From: Chryseobacterium oryctis
GTDB taxonomy: Bacteria; Bacteroidota; Bacteroidia; Flavobacteriales; Weeksellaceae
DNA: 64,000 nt
Reading direction: 5' to 3'
Assembly (NCBI RefSeq): GCF_025971925.1
Contig: NZ_JAPDHV010000003.1
Span: 124,001-188,000, forward strand
Positions 33,609 to 42,954 of this stretch are shown piece after piece. The number at the start of each line of letters is the position of its first letter. The first letter of the stretch is position 1. The translations under genes were made by a program, and so were the position numbers. The notes beneath the pieces are model-generated. The model did not search any database. It worked only from the letters and a program-made list of their open reading frames with translations, and was not told the origin of the DNA.

Positions 33609-36600
33609 TTAATCTCTATTCTTAAGCAATATCCAACTAGAACGAAGTTCTAATTTTTTACTTGCAGGGTTTTCCCACTGAACCTTATACCAATACGTTG
33701 CCGTAGGAAGATTAAGACCTTTTAAAGAACCTCTCCAAACAGTATTCCCTTTTGAAGCTTTAAATACTTCCGCTCCATACCTATCAAAAATAGAAGCTGC
33801 AAAATTATTATAAGTACTGATTCCTGTAAAATCTATTTCGTCATTAACACCATCAAAATTAGGTGTGATAACATTCTTCACAACAAATGTAAAATAATCT
33901 ATAGACGTACTACATTTTGCCCCCACTACCCTTACCACTAAATTGTAATTTGTATTATCTAAAACATTATAAAACACGTTAGATACCTGCCAGGTAACAC
34001 CTCCATCAATAGAATACTCTAAAGCTCCACCTGTAGGGTTAGAAGCGGTGATTGTAAGGACATGATTTTCATATGTAACATTCGTAAATTGAGGTAAATC
34101 CGGATTTAAAAGCTGAGCTGAAAATACTTTTGAGCAAACTCCATTACTGATTGTCACAGAATAAGTTCCAGGAATATTTGTAGAAATTGTCTGTGTTGTA
34201 GCTCCATTACTCCAAACATAAGTATAATTAGGACCTGCTCCTGCATCTAAAATCCCAAAATCACCAACACAAACATAAACATCTTGTAGCGTAGATTCAA
34301 TTGCAGGAACAACCTCAATGGTAATTGATGTTGGAGTGTTTACTTTACAGCCGTTTCCACCCAGAGCAAAAACAGAATAAGTGGTAGTAGTTGCAGGTGT
34401 TACAACTTGTGTACTTCCATTACCTGTCATTCCAACCCATTCATAAGTAATACCACCACTCGCCGTTAAAGTAACAGATTCTCCAGCACAAATTTTTGTT
34501 TTTGAGGCCGCTAGTATTGCAACCGGAGGACCAACGACCACAGTTACTGTTGCAGGAGTAGTAGAAACACAACCATTTGCACCAATTGCTGTTACTGTAT
34601 AAGTTGTTGTTGTAGCCGGTGATACTGTCTGAGTATTTCCTGTCCCAGGCAAACCAACCCAAGTATATGTAGCACCGCCAGAAGCTGTTAATGTAACAGA
34701 TTCTCCAGGACAAATTTGAGCATGAGAAGCAGTCAATGTAGTTACAGGATTTACTTTATCTTCAATCACAGTTACATTTGCTGTATAGGTACAAGTTAAG
34801 TTTTGTGGTTGAGTTACATTTGTAACTGTTAATGTATATGTTCCGCCCGCATTTACTACCGGATTGAGAGTATTAGCACCTGAAACAATGTTCCCTCCTG
34901 TTGTAGTCCATTGAATTGTAGAACCAGCAGGAATCACAGAAGCAGAAGCATTTAATGTAACCTGAGCTGTTGTACAAGTAATCGTTTGTGGATTAGCAAT
35001 CGTTAAAGTCGTTTCCTCTGTTTTTAATAACTGTAGGTTCACAACATAGCTACAGCCTCCGTTTTTTACTAAAACATAAATTGTTTGATTTCCAGGACTC
35101 ACATACGCCAAAGGAGTTCCAATTGTATTTGCATTTCCTGCCAAAGCATCTGCCTGATTTACGTAATAAGCAAAAGTAATCCCAGGTGCCGGTGTTGTAA
35201 TTTGTGGTTCTGCAGATGTCAAATCATATGAATTTCCGCCTTGTTGATAACATTTTAGTATTGAAGCATTTTGTACTGTTATAGGTTGAGAAACTTCAAT
35301 TGTGATAGTTGCAGGGGTTTGAGAAACGCATCCATTTGCGCCTACAGCCGTCACTGTATAAGTCGTCGTAGTTGTAGGTGTTACAGTTTGAGTACTTCCT
35401 GTTCCCGGTAACCCTACCCAATTATAAGTCGTACCTCCTGAAGCTGTTAGCACAACAGATTCTCCAGCACAAATTAGTATTTTACTCGCAGTCAAGCCCG
35501 TTGTTGGTGGAGCACTATCTCCTGTTACAGTTACAGTTCCTGAAGTTGTACATGTTACATTTCCAGGTTGATATGTATTTGATATCGTCAAAGTATAAGT
35601 CCCTGCTGCATTCACTACAGGGTTCAAAGTATTGGCTCCCGAAACAATATTTCCACCAGTTGTCGTCCAGTTAAATGTAGAACCTGCAGGATAAGTTGAA
35701 GCAGTTGCATCTAAAGTTATCTGTGAGTTTGCACAAGTCAACACTGTTGGCTGAACAATAGAAGCTGTCATTTGAGGAGCTTTTACAAGTTGAAGCTGTG
35801 CTACTTTTGAACAAAATCCATTTTTAACTAATACATAAATTGTTTGATTACCAGCACTTGAATATGCAGTAGGAGTAGCAATTGTGTTTCCATTTCCTGC
35901 TAAAGCATCTGCCTGATTGACATAATATGAAAATGCAGCTCCTGGTGTTGTACTTATTGACGCTTGAGCCGAAGTTAAATCAAAAACAGTATTTCCTGCA
36001 TTATAACAAGCCGTTAATGTAGCATTTTGTACAGTTGGAGAAGTCCCTCCTACAATGGTTACGCTTGCCGTTCCGGGACAAGTATTTCCAGGTAAAAGAA
36101 CTTGAACAGTATATAATCCCGGTGCTGTAGCTGTATAACTCGCTCCTGTTGCTCCCGGAATAGGAGTTGTACCCTGAAACCACTGATAAGTTGCCCCTGA
36201 ACCCTGTACAGAAGCTGTAAAAGTCTGTGGTGCATTATCACAAACATTAATCGATGGGGGAAGCTCAACTCCAGCAGGATCTAAAATTTTAACTCCAATA
36301 TTAAATGATCCCGCCTCCAAGAAAACACCTGAATCATAGTTTGAATCCTGATAATCAGCCAAAACCATTTTGAAATGATACGTCTGTCCCGGCACAACAG
36401 TAGCTTTCGCAGTTAGCGGAATTGTACGACCACTAAAATTTGTCTGAATATTTGTTGTATTATAACCTCCGAAATAGGTAGGGTTTGCCGCAGCACAGTT
36501 AAGCGGACCGCCATCAAATTTTGTAGAAGGGTGAATATTGGTAACACTTACAGGACCTGCTCCCCCAGGTAAAACCGCGAGGTTTGTATAAGGTCCTCCA

Positions 36601-37211
36601 GAAGCAGGTCGTAACAATAACGCAAAACCATCCCCTATTGTACAAGGAAAGTTTCCTTCGTACTCTTCTGAAGCAAAAATATATCTGAAAGTAACCTCTG
36701 TAGAAGTCGGTATAAAATCAAACTCGATATAAGTAGCATCGTGCAATTCACTATTAGGAACTCCAAGAGCTGTGGCAAGATCTGTATCACCACTTGTTGT
36801 AAGTCCGTCATTTAATTGGCCAGCCTGAAAAGCATTTCCCGATTTTCTGGCATGTCCTGTAGTAAGAACAATCCCTTTTTCAAACGGAAAAGCAGTTGTT
36901 CCTTTATTAAAAAAACCCCAACTTCTTCCCTGGTCACTTGCTGATAAATTAGGAGAAACAGCAACATTACTTACATTAGCACTTGTACATGTAGAACCTC
37001 CCGTAATGAGAACGTCTTTTATCAATTGAGTAATATTGTATCCAGATTCCGGATAAGCCGCAGTATTAACATCTATAAAGGCTCCCGCTTTCATTGTAGA
37101 TGGTGTAGCTCTATTAAGACTACCGTTCTTTCTGTTTTGAGAAAAAACAAAATTACTTATAAAAGCCAGAAATAAAGCCAAAAATAAACTTCCTGTCCTC
37201 CTATTTAACAT
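33609..37211 (-). CDS. Choice-of-anchor-L domain protein with T9SS type B sorting domain (paralogue 2, expanded)
   Basis: The protein has 1200 residues. It has the same plan as its neighbours (signal peptide, choice-of-anchor-L ~50-310, WILLKNRD end), but the middle is longer by about 410 residues. It contains two copies of a large unit (NAT/SILKCYQQGG-type plus a CTTSGTVTVTG-type Ig module) and four copies of a ~75-residue module beginning ICAGESVTLTASGG.TY.WVG. This looks like internal duplication of modules present once in the paralogues. It is expected to be a long surface adhesin secreted through T9SS. Repeats make it a likely site for copy-number variation and assembly error. Confidence 0.92.
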   Translation of the reverse strand: MLNRRTGSLFLALFLAFISNFVFSQNRKNGSLNRATPSTMKAGAFIDVNTAAYPESGYNITQLIKDVLITGGSTCTSANVSNVAVSPNLSASDQGRSWGFFNKGTTAFPFEKGIVLTTGHARKSGNAFQAGQLNDGLTTSGDTDLATALGVPNSELHDATYIEFDFIPTSTEVTFRYIFASEEYEGNFPCTIGDGFALLLRPASGGPYTNLAVLPGGAGPVSVTNIHPSTKFDGGPLNCAAANPTYFGGYNTTNIQTNFSGRTIPLTAKATVVPGQTYHFKMVLADYQDSNYDSGVFLEAGSFNIGVKILDPAGVELPPSINVCDNAPQTFTASVQGSGATYQWFQGTTPIPGATGASYTATAPGLYTVQVLLPGNTCPGTASVTIVGGTSPTVQNATLTACYNAGNTVFDLTSAQASISTTPGAAFSYYVNQADALAGNGNTIATPTAYSSAGNQTIYVLVKNGFCSKVAQLQLVKAPQMTASIVQPTVLTCANSQITLDATASTYPAGSTFNWTTTGGNIVSGANTLNPVVNAAGTYTLTISNTYQPGNVTCTTSGTVTVTGDSAPPTTGLTASKILICAGESVVLTASGGTTYNWVGLPGTGSTQTVTPTTTTTYTVTAVGANGCVSQTPATITIEVSQPITVQNASILKCYQQGGNSYDLTSAEPQITTPAPGITFAYYVNQADALAGNANTIGTPLAYVSPGNQTIYVLVKNGGCSYVVNLQLLKTEETTLTIANPQTITCTTAQVTLNASASVIPAGSTIQWTTTGGNIVSGANTLNPVVNAGGTYTLTVTNVTQPQNLTCTYTANVTVIEDKVNPVTTLTASHAQICPGESVTLTASGGATYTWVGLPGTGNTQTVSPATTTTYTVTAIGANGCVSTTPATVTVVVGPPVAILAASKTKICAGESVTLTASGGITYEWVGMTGNGSTQVVTPATTTTYSVFALGGNGCKVNTPTSITIEVVPAIESTLQDVYVCVGDFGILDAGAGPNYTYVWSNGATTQTISTNIPGTYSVTISNGVCSKVFSAQLLNPDLPQFTNVTYENHVLTITASNPTGGALEYSIDGGVTWQVSNVFYNVLDNTNYNLVVRVVGAKCSTSIDYFTFVVKNVITPNFDGVNDEIDFTGISTYNNFAASIFDRYGAEVFKASKGNTVWRGSLKGLNLPTATYWYKVQWENPASKKLELRSSWILLKNRD

Positions 37212-37227
37212 TTTATATTATTTTAAA

Positions 37228-37259
37228 CAAAAATACTATTTTTTTTGATTGAAATTCAA
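37228..37259 (-). promoter_or_regulatory. Promoter of paralogue 2, TTG-N21-TATTTTTG
   Basis: On the minus strand TTG (37259-37257) and TATTTTTG (37235-37228) are 21 bases apart, ending 17 bases before the ATG. The same box sequence CAAAAATACTATTTTTTTT (plus-strand reading) precedes paralogue 3 at 39781, showing that the promoter was duplicated with the gene. Confidence 0.72.
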
Positions 37260-37335
37260 TTTTAAACAAAATGCATTATTTGCAATATTTATTTATTTAC
37301 ATTTAAATATCAATTTCGTTTTTAAATACTAAACA

Positions 37336-37366
37336 AAAAAAGACCAACAAATCGTCAGTCTTTTTT
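37336..37366 (-). terminator. Terminator of paralogue 3
   Basis: AAAAAAGAC and GTCTTTTTT form a 9-bp stem with a 13-base loop, 20 bases after the stop of the gene that begins at 39761. Confidence 0.8.
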
Positions 37367-37385
37367 AATATTTGAATTTATTTAA

Positions 37386-39761
37386 TTATTCAATATTTTT
37401 TAATAAAATCCAGCCTGTTTTTACAACCAGTTGTTTACTCGCAGGATCTTCAAAAGTAACCTGATACCAATAAGAAGCTGTAGGAAGACGTTTTCCTTGG
37501 AAATATCCATCCCAATAAGGGGTCAATGAACTAGCCTTGAAAACTTCTTTTCCGTAACGATCAAAAATCACTCCTTTAAAATCTTTATAATCACTCACTC
37601 CTCTGAAATCAATAATATCATTTACATTATCTCCATTTGGAGTAATAACATTTTGCATCACAAAGGTGAAATATTCAACAAAGCTGACACAGCTGGTAAA
37701 TTTCACTCTCACCCTGATAGAAATGACAGTATTCTTTGGAACGTTTGTAAATACGTTAGAATTATGCCATGTTAACCCATTATCAATAGAATATTCAAGG
37801 GGTCCGTTACTTGGATTACTAGCTGTAATCGTCATCACACCATTATCTTTATAATCAACATTAATAATTTCTGGAATGATAGCTCTTACTACTTTAGTTG
37901 TATAATCTTTTGTACAAACACCATTAGTAATAGTAACAGTATATGTACCCGGAGTATTTACACTTATTGTCTGAGATGTATCTCCTGTATTCCAGATGTA
38001 AGTATAATTTGGACCCTGACCTGCATCTAAAGTAATCTGATCACCTTCACAAATCATTCCTCCTTTTAAATTAGAAACAAGAGCCGGAACAACTTCAATC
38101 GTAATGGTTGCAGGTTGAGCAGATTTACAGTTTTGAGCACCAATTGCATAAACAGTATATGTAGTAGTTTGAGTAGGACTAACTGTTCTTACAGCACCTG
38201 TATTGGATGTATCCCCCCATTGGTAAGTCACACCACCCGAAGCTGTTAACACAACAGATTCACCAGAACAAATTCTTAATCTCGGAGCACTTACCTGTGC
38301 TATCGGAAGATCTTCTTTATTTAAAGTTAAAGTAACCATTTTACTACAAAACGCACCATCTGTGACTACTACATATAAAACCTGTCCGTCAGTTCCGTTG
38401 TAATTTGCTAAGTTAGCTTCAGGAATAAAGGTATTATCCTGAGCCTGTGCTCCTGCCTGAGTCGGATAAAAACGAAATACCGCACCTTGAGTTGTACTAA
38501 TTTGTGGTTTAGCATCGTTTAAATTAAATGTATTATTAGTTGGAGTAGCACAAAGTTTCATTGTTGCATTTTGTGCAGTAGGCGTTGTACCACCTACTAT
38601 AGTAATTACAGCAGAACCTGGGCAATTATTTCCCGGCACAGAAACTTTTACTTCATAAACTCCTGGAGAGGTTGCAACATAAGTTCCAGTAGTAGCTCCA
38701 TTAATCAATACATCATTTTTATACCATTGAAAAGTCATCCCAGCAACAGTACTAACCTGAGCGACCAATGTCTGTGGTGTATTATCACACATCTTCACTT
38801 CATTAGGCAGAACAGCTCCACTACCATCAACAATTTTGATACCTATATCGAAAGAGCCTCCTTCAATAAATACAGCAGAATCATAACCAGTATCTCTGTA
38901 GTCTGATAAAACCATCTTGAAATGATAAGCAACACCAGGAGTGACATCAGCAATTGCAGTCAGAGGAATTGTTCTACCTTCATAGTTTGTAACAATATTA
39001 GAAGAAGAATTATATCCTGCAAAATAAGTTTCATTTATAGCAGGACAAGATAATGTTGAACCATTTGCTTGTGTACTTCCATGAATATTAGTCATACTTA
39101 CAGGCCCAGCTCCTCCCGGTAAAACAGCTACATTTACATAAGGACCTCCACTTACAGGTCTAATTAATAAAGCAAATGCATCTGAATATTGACACGGATA
39201 ATTTCCTGTATATTCTTCAGAAGCAAAGAGATAATTAAATTTCACCTGATTGGAATTCGGCACAAAATCAAACTCCAGCATTACATTATCTTTGTAATCA
39301 TAATTAGGGTCGGGGTTAGGAACGGCAGCAAGTAAATCAGGATCATTAATTCCGGCACCTGTAACTGCAGTACTCACAGCAGAAGCAACATTTCCTGCCT
39401 GTCTGGCATATCCTGTAGTCAGGACAATACCGTCCGTAAAAGGAAAGTTTGTAGTTCCTTTATGAAAATAGCCCCAAAATCTATTATTGTCACTAACCGC
39501 TTGAGTAGGAGTTACCGTTACATTCGTTACATTCGGTACCGAACAGGCTGAACCTCCATTAATAAGGATATCTTTTACAAGTTGTTCTGCACTATAAGTA
39601 GATGGAGTATAGCCCGTGGCGTTTACATCTATAAAAACTCCAGCTTTGTTATTTATAGAAGTTACAATGTTTTTAGGTGCTTTCCTTTGAGAAAAAGCTG
39701 ATGTAGAAACAGCCAAAGTCAATAAGGATAAAAAGTAGTTTTTTAGTCTATAATTTAACAT
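37386..39761 (-). CDS. Choice-of-anchor-L domain protein with T9SS type B sorting domain (paralogue 3)
   Basis: The protein has 791 residues, almost the same length and module order as paralogue 1. Order: signal peptide (ending STSAFSQ), choice-of-anchor-L domain (~45-315) with FDFVPNSNQVKFNYLFASEEY, Ig-like modules, the ICSGESVVLTASGG module, and a C-terminal sorting domain (NVITPNGDNVNDIIDF... FDRYGKEVFKASS... WILLKNIE). The three genes lie head to tail, each with its own promoter box and terminator, so they can be expressed independently. A -7 box TATTTTTG is at 39781-39788. Confidence 0.92.
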   Translation of the reverse strand: MLNYRLKNYFLSLLTLAVSTSAFSQRKAPKNIVTSINNKAGVFIDVNATGYTPSTYSAEQLVKDILINGGSACSVPNVTNVTVTPTQAVSDNNRFWGYFHKGTTNFPFTDGIVLTTGYARQAGNVASAVSTAVTGAGINDPDLLAAVPNPDPNYDYKDNVMLEFDFVPNSNQVKFNYLFASEEYTGNYPCQYSDAFALLIRPVSGGPYVNVAVLPGGAGPVSMTNIHGSTQANGSTLSCPAINETYFAGYNSSSNIVTNYEGRTIPLTAIADVTPGVAYHFKMVLSDYRDTGYDSAVFIEGGSFDIGIKIVDGSGAVLPNEVKMCDNTPQTLVAQVSTVAGMTFQWYKNDVLINGATTGTYVATSPGVYEVKVSVPGNNCPGSAVITIVGGTTPTAQNATMKLCATPTNNTFNLNDAKPQISTTQGAVFRFYPTQAGAQAQDNTFIPEANLANYNGTDGQVLYVVVTDGAFCSKMVTLTLNKEDLPIAQVSAPRLRICSGESVVLTASGGVTYQWGDTSNTGAVRTVSPTQTTTYTVYAIGAQNCKSAQPATITIEVVPALVSNLKGGMICEGDQITLDAGQGPNYTYIWNTGDTSQTISVNTPGTYTVTITNGVCTKDYTTKVVRAIIPEIINVDYKDNGVMTITASNPSNGPLEYSIDNGLTWHNSNVFTNVPKNTVISIRVRVKFTSCVSFVEYFTFVMQNVITPNGDNVNDIIDFRGVSDYKDFKGVIFDRYGKEVFKASSLTPYWDGYFQGKRLPTASYWYQVTFEDPASKQLVVKTGWILLKNIE

Positions 39762-39884
39762 TTTGTAATTGTTATTTATCCAAAAATACTATTTTTTTTA
39801 ATCAAATCATTAGCAAATCACATTATTATTAACAATAATACAATTTACAACATCAACATATATACAAATTTGATCTATGTCAAT

Positions 39885-39919
39885 AAAAAAAAGACTAATT
39901 AATAACCAGTCTTTTTTTT
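39885..39919 (-). terminator. Terminator upstream of paralogue 3
   Basis: Twelve-base arms AAAAAAAAGACT/AGTCTTTTTTTT enclose an 11-base loop. It resembles the terminator of paralogue 3 (AAAAAAGAC/GTCTTTTTT). It either serves the DUF1003 gene 87 bases away or belonged to the lost gene described at 39932. Confidence 0.8.
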
Positions 39920-39931
39920 ATATCAGATAAA

Positions 39932-39967
39932 TTATTCTATGTTTTTCAAAAAATACAGTCTATTCAT
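39932..39967 (-). pseudogene. Possible 3' remnant of a fourth T9SS type B gene
   Basis: The minus strand reads LYFLKNIE-stop immediately before a terminator like those of the paralogues, whose ends read WILLKNIE, WILLKNRD and WILLKNRE. Five residues plus the stop match paralogue 3, and the spacing from stop to terminator (13 bases) is like that of the others (14 and 20). No more of the sorting domain is recognisable upstream. The match is short, so chance is possible. Confidence 0.35.
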
Positions 39968-40005
39968 CTTTAGATTTTTTTTTGATTAAGAAGGGATTTA
40001 AAATA

Positions 40006-40566
40006 TTATTCCTTTTTAAGATTATCTATCATATTTTGAAGTTCACTAATTTTGTCTTTCAAAACTTTGATTTCATTTTTATTAGAGCTTACATTGCTCT
40101 TTAACATAACGTTCTTGGCTCTCTCACTGTGGTCTTCATCATCATCTTCATCATTAATTTCCTCAATATCTTCTTGAATATCCTCAATGTCCTCATTAAT
40201 TTCCTCGATATCTTCACTGATTTCTTCAATATCCTCACTAATCTCCTCAATATCTTCTTGGATGTCTTCGATATCTTCACTAATTTCTTCAATATCTTCC
40301 TGAATATCTTCAATTTTTTCGTGACTTCTATTAACAGCCATTTGAATAAAAATAGCCAAGTAAATAGCTTCTAATGATAAAACTGTTGTAAGAATGAGCA
40401 GCATTTTATCAAATTCTACAATACCTGCAACTGGTAGCAGAAATGATATCATAAATATCAAACTATGAGCAATAAGTGATGGTATAGAACCAATCCACCA
40501 AGTAATCTTATCTGCAATTTTTTCTAAATGCTTTATTTTTTCTACTTTGTTTTTATCTCTTGCCAT
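40006..40566 (-). CDS. DUF1003-like membrane protein with acidic heptad repeats
   Basis: The protein has 186 residues. Two membrane helices lie at ~28-50 and ~56-76, with the DUF1003 block VEFDKMLLILTTVLSLEAIYLAIFIQMAVNR. Then eight consecutive heptads of the form I-E-(D/E)-I-(Q/S/N)-E-D (residues 85-140), an acidic DEDDDEDH stretch and a final coiled coil (NEIKVLKDKISELQNMIDNL). The heptads put Ile at positions a and d, so a long parallel coiled coil is expected. Typical DUF1003 proteins have only a short linker here. It starts 6 bases after the TIGR02757 gene stop. Function unknown. Confidence 0.82.
   Translation of the reverse strand: MARDKNKVEKIKHLEKIADKITWWIGSIPSLIAHSLIFMISFLLPVAGIVEFDKMLLILTTVLSLEAIYLAIFIQMAVNRSHEKIEDIQEDIEEISEDIEDIQEDIEEISEDIEEISEDIEEINEDIEDIQEDIEEINDEDDDEDHSERAKNVMLKSNVSSNKNEIKVLKDKISELQNMIDNLKKE
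40147..40314 (-). repeat. Eight tandem 21-bp units coding IE(D/E)I(Q/S/N)ED heptads
   Basis: 168 bases of near-identical 21-bp units occur in frame within the DUF1003-like gene. Slippage would add or remove whole heptads without frameshift, so strain variation in number is expected. Confidence 0.85.
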
Positions 40567-40572
40567 AGTTTT

Positions 40573-41340
40573 TTAAAATTCTTTAGTCACACCTAATCCA
40601 AATAATGCAAAATCGTATTTTGCGGGATCTCTATCATCAAATTTTCTTATTGCAACATCCAACTCTTCAACAGTTTTCCAATCGTTTTGTGTTCTTGAAA
40701 TAAGTTCTAATTTTCTCGAAATATTTCCCGTATGCACATCTAAAGGAATCGACAAATATTTCTGATCAATATTTTTCCATATCCCAAAATCTACCCCATG
40801 CTTATCTTTACGAACCATCCATCGAAGAAACATAATAATTCTTTTCGCGGAAGAATTTTTGTAAGGAGAACTTACATGTTTATGACTTCTGTGTTTTTCT
40901 GTTTGTAGAAAATTATTTCTAAAACGTTCAATCGCATGTTGAAAATTGGTCTCTGAATCATTTACTTTGAATAAATCTTCCAGACTTTTATTTTCATTAT
41001 ATATCCTATTAAATTGTTTAATAAAATAAGTAAAATCTTCTCCGTTAAAAGTTCTGTGAATGCTTTTATTCTGAATTTCCTTTACATCTTTTTCAGAATG
41101 ATTTAAAACAAAATCATAAGGTGAATTCCCCATAATATCAAGCATTTTTTCGGCAGATTTTATGATTGATTTTCTATTTCCCCATGAAATCGTTGCCGTC
41201 AAAAAACCTGAAATTTCTATATCTTGTTGTAAAGAAAAACGATGCGGAATCTGTATAGGATCATTTTCTATAAACTCAGGATGATTATACTGCTCTGCTT
41301 TTTCATCCAGAAAACTTCTTAAATCTTCAAACTCCAACAT
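40573..41340 (-). CDS. TIGR02757 family protein (DUF2400)
   Basis: The protein has 255 residues, full family length. It has RFSLQQDIEISGFLTATISWGNRKSIIKSAEKMLDIMG, the FLRWMVRKD..VDFGIW block and a C-terminal IPLDVHTGNISRKLELISRTQNDWKTVEELD.AIRKFDDRDPAKYDFALFGLGV, which resembles a helix-hairpin-helix base-excision glycosylase fold and suggests DNA contact. The activity is not established. It starts 7 bases after rnz, so the two and the DUF1003 gene form one transcription unit. Confidence 0.9.
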   Translation of the reverse strand: MLEFEDLRSFLDEKAEQYNHPEFIENDPIQIPHRFSLQQDIEISGFLTATISWGNRKSIIKSAEKMLDIMGNSPYDFVLNHSEKDVKEIQNKSIHRTFNGEDFTYFIKQFNRIYNENKSLEDLFKVNDSETNFQHAIERFRNNFLQTEKHRSHKHVSSPYKNSSAKRIIMFLRWMVRKDKHGVDFGIWKNIDQKYLSIPLDVHTGNISRKLELISRTQNDWKTVEELDVAIRKFDDRDPAKYDFALFGLGVTKEF

Positions 41341-41347
41341 AAGAAAT

Positions 41348-42262
41348 CTAAATTTTTACAGCTTCCAGTGCTTTTGGCAAAAACGTATTCGGGAAAATAC
41401 TTCTTGCCTCATCCGTAAATACTGTTAAATCTGCATATCTATTAGAAAAATGTCCTAAAATTAATTTTCCGACCTGCGCTTTTTGAGCAATTGTTGCAGC
41501 CTCCAAAGCTGTTGTATGACCTGTATAATCTGCCATTTCTTTCAAATCATGCAAAAATGTAGATTCATGATACATCACAGTAGCATTTTTCACAATAGGA
41601 ATTACGCTTTCCAAATATCTCGTATCACTACAAAACGCATAAGAGACTGAAGGAGCAGGATCAACTGTTAGTTTTTTATTTTCAAGAACATAACCATCAC
41701 TTAAAACAAAATCTTTTCCAGCTTTGATATTATGATAATCGCAGGTTTCTATTTCGCTGTATTTGGCAATTTCCTTCATATTCAAATGCCTGTCTTTCGG
41801 TTTTTCTTTGAAAAGATAACCGTTACAGTAAATCCTGTGATCTAACGGAATAGTATAAACTTCTACCCTGTTGTCTTCATATATTTTCTCCGAGTATTTT
41901 TTATCCAGCTCATGATAAACCACTTCAAAGCCACGATGTGTTTCCGTAATGGTAAAAATAGTTTCCAGCATTTGTTTAATACCTTTCGGACCATAAACAT
42001 GCAAAGGCGTTTCTCTTCCCAGTAATCTGAAAGATGCAATCAAGCCCGGCAAACCAAAACAATGATCACCATGTAAATGAGAAATGAATATATGATTTAT
42101 TTTGGAAAATTTCGCTTTTGCTTTTCTTAGCTGAACCTGAGTTCCTTCCCCACAATCAATCAAAAAATGTCGCTCTTCCATCTCCAACAACTGAGATGTC
42201 GGCGAAGAATTAATCGTAGGAATTGCTGAATTAAAGCCTAATATCGTTAAATAAGTACTCAA
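41348..42262 (-). CDS. rnz: Ribonuclease Z
   Basis: The protein has 304 residues. It is a metallo-beta-lactamase fold with the zinc motif His62-x-His64-x-Asp66-His67 (SHLHGDHCFGLPG), further ligands in SYAFCSDTRY and TAL..A, and LILGHFSNRY near the end. It cleaves the 3' trailer of tRNA precursors. The start is TTG at 42262 (MSTYLTILGFNSA), placed about 16 bases after the predicted transcription start. It is the first gene of the rnz-TIGR02757-DUF1003 operon. Confidence 0.95.
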   Translation of the reverse strand: MSTYLTILGFNSAIPTINSSPTSQLLEMEERHFLIDCGEGTQVQLRKAKAKFSKINHIFISHLHGDHCFGLPGLIASFRLLGRETPLHVYGPKGIKQMLETIFTITETHRGFEVVYHELDKKYSEKIYEDNRVEVYTIPLDHRIYCNGYLFKEKPKDRHLNMKEIAKYSEIETCDYHNIKAGKDFVLSDGYVLENKKLTVDPAPSVSYAFCSDTRYLESVIPIVKNATVMYHESTFLHDLKEMADYTGHTTALEAATIAQKAQVGKLILGHFSNRYADLTVFTDEARSIFPNTFLPKALEAVKI

Positions 42263-42283
42263 ATCAATAATTTATAATGATGG

Positions 42284-42316
42284 CAAATGTACAACACATT
42301 TAATTTTAAAAACAAA
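42284..42316 (-). promoter_or_regulatory. rnz operon promoter, TTTG-N21-TACATTTG
   Basis: On the minus strand TTTG (42316-42313) and TACATTTG (42291-42284) have 21-base spacing, an exact consensus match. Confidence 0.78.
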
Positions 42317-42359
42317 AAGCTTCAAAATTTATATAAATAGTGTTGATTTGCTTTTTAAA

Positions 42360-42947
42360 TTAATCAATAACCTTTAAAAAATCTAAGAATAAGTCAAGAG
42401 CCTGTTTTCTATGGCTGATTTTATTTTTATCCTGAGGCTCCATTTCTGCAAAAGTGATTTCATGACCTTCCGGAACAAAAATAGGATCATACCCAAACCC
42501 TTTAAAACCTTTATTTTCCGTCAATAAGTTTCCGTGAACTCTGCCATCAAAATATTTTGCTCCATTCTCATCATAGTAACATAAAACTGTGATAAAATAT
42601 GCCTTTCTATTTTCAATGCCCTCCATTTCACTTAAAACTTTTGAAATATTTTTAGCAAAATCGTGATCTCCTGCATAACGAGCCGAAAAAATGCCGGGTC
42701 TTCCATCTAAAGACTCCACAACCAAGCCACTATCATCTCCCAAACTCGGAATCCCCGTTTTTTCAAAACAATATTTAGCTTTAATTAAAGCATTAGCATT
42801 GAAAGAATCCCCATCTTCAACAATTTCATCATGAATATTGTAATCAGTAAGACTTTTCACAAGAAAATCATCACCTAAAATCTGCTGTATTTCTTCTTTT
42901 TTGTGTTCATTGTGCGTGGCAACCAATAACTCCATTTTCATTTTCAC
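42360..42947 (-). CDS. rdgB: XTP/dITP diphosphatase (non-canonical purine NTP pyrophosphatase)
   Basis: The protein has 195 residues. Motifs are ELLVATHNEHKKEEIQQIL (substrate-binding THN..K), SLGDDSGLVVESLDGRPGIFSARYAG (metal and base pocket), GFGYDPIFVPEG and KNKISHRKQAL. It removes ITP, dITP and XTP from the pool. The reading frame begins MKMKMELLVATHN; Met5 gives the usual family N-terminus, so the true start may be four codons later. It follows the CPBP protease gene by 7 bases. Confidence 0.96.
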   Translation of the reverse strand: MKMKMELLVATHNEHKKEEIQQILGDDFLVKSLTDYNIHDEIVEDGDSFNANALIKAKYCFEKTGIPSLGDDSGLVVESLDGRPGIFSARYAGDHDFAKNISKVLSEMEGIENRKAYFITVLCYYDENGAKYFDGRVHGNLLTENKGFKGFGYDPIFVPEGHEITFAEMEPQDKNKISHRKQALDLFLDFLKVID

Positions 42948-42954
42948 TTTTATT

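Noticed and set aside
40101-40374. Reading frames overlapping the DUF1003 gene on both strands
   Set aside because: They are by-products of the 21-bp repeats; only the frame with membrane helices and the DUF1003 block is sensible.
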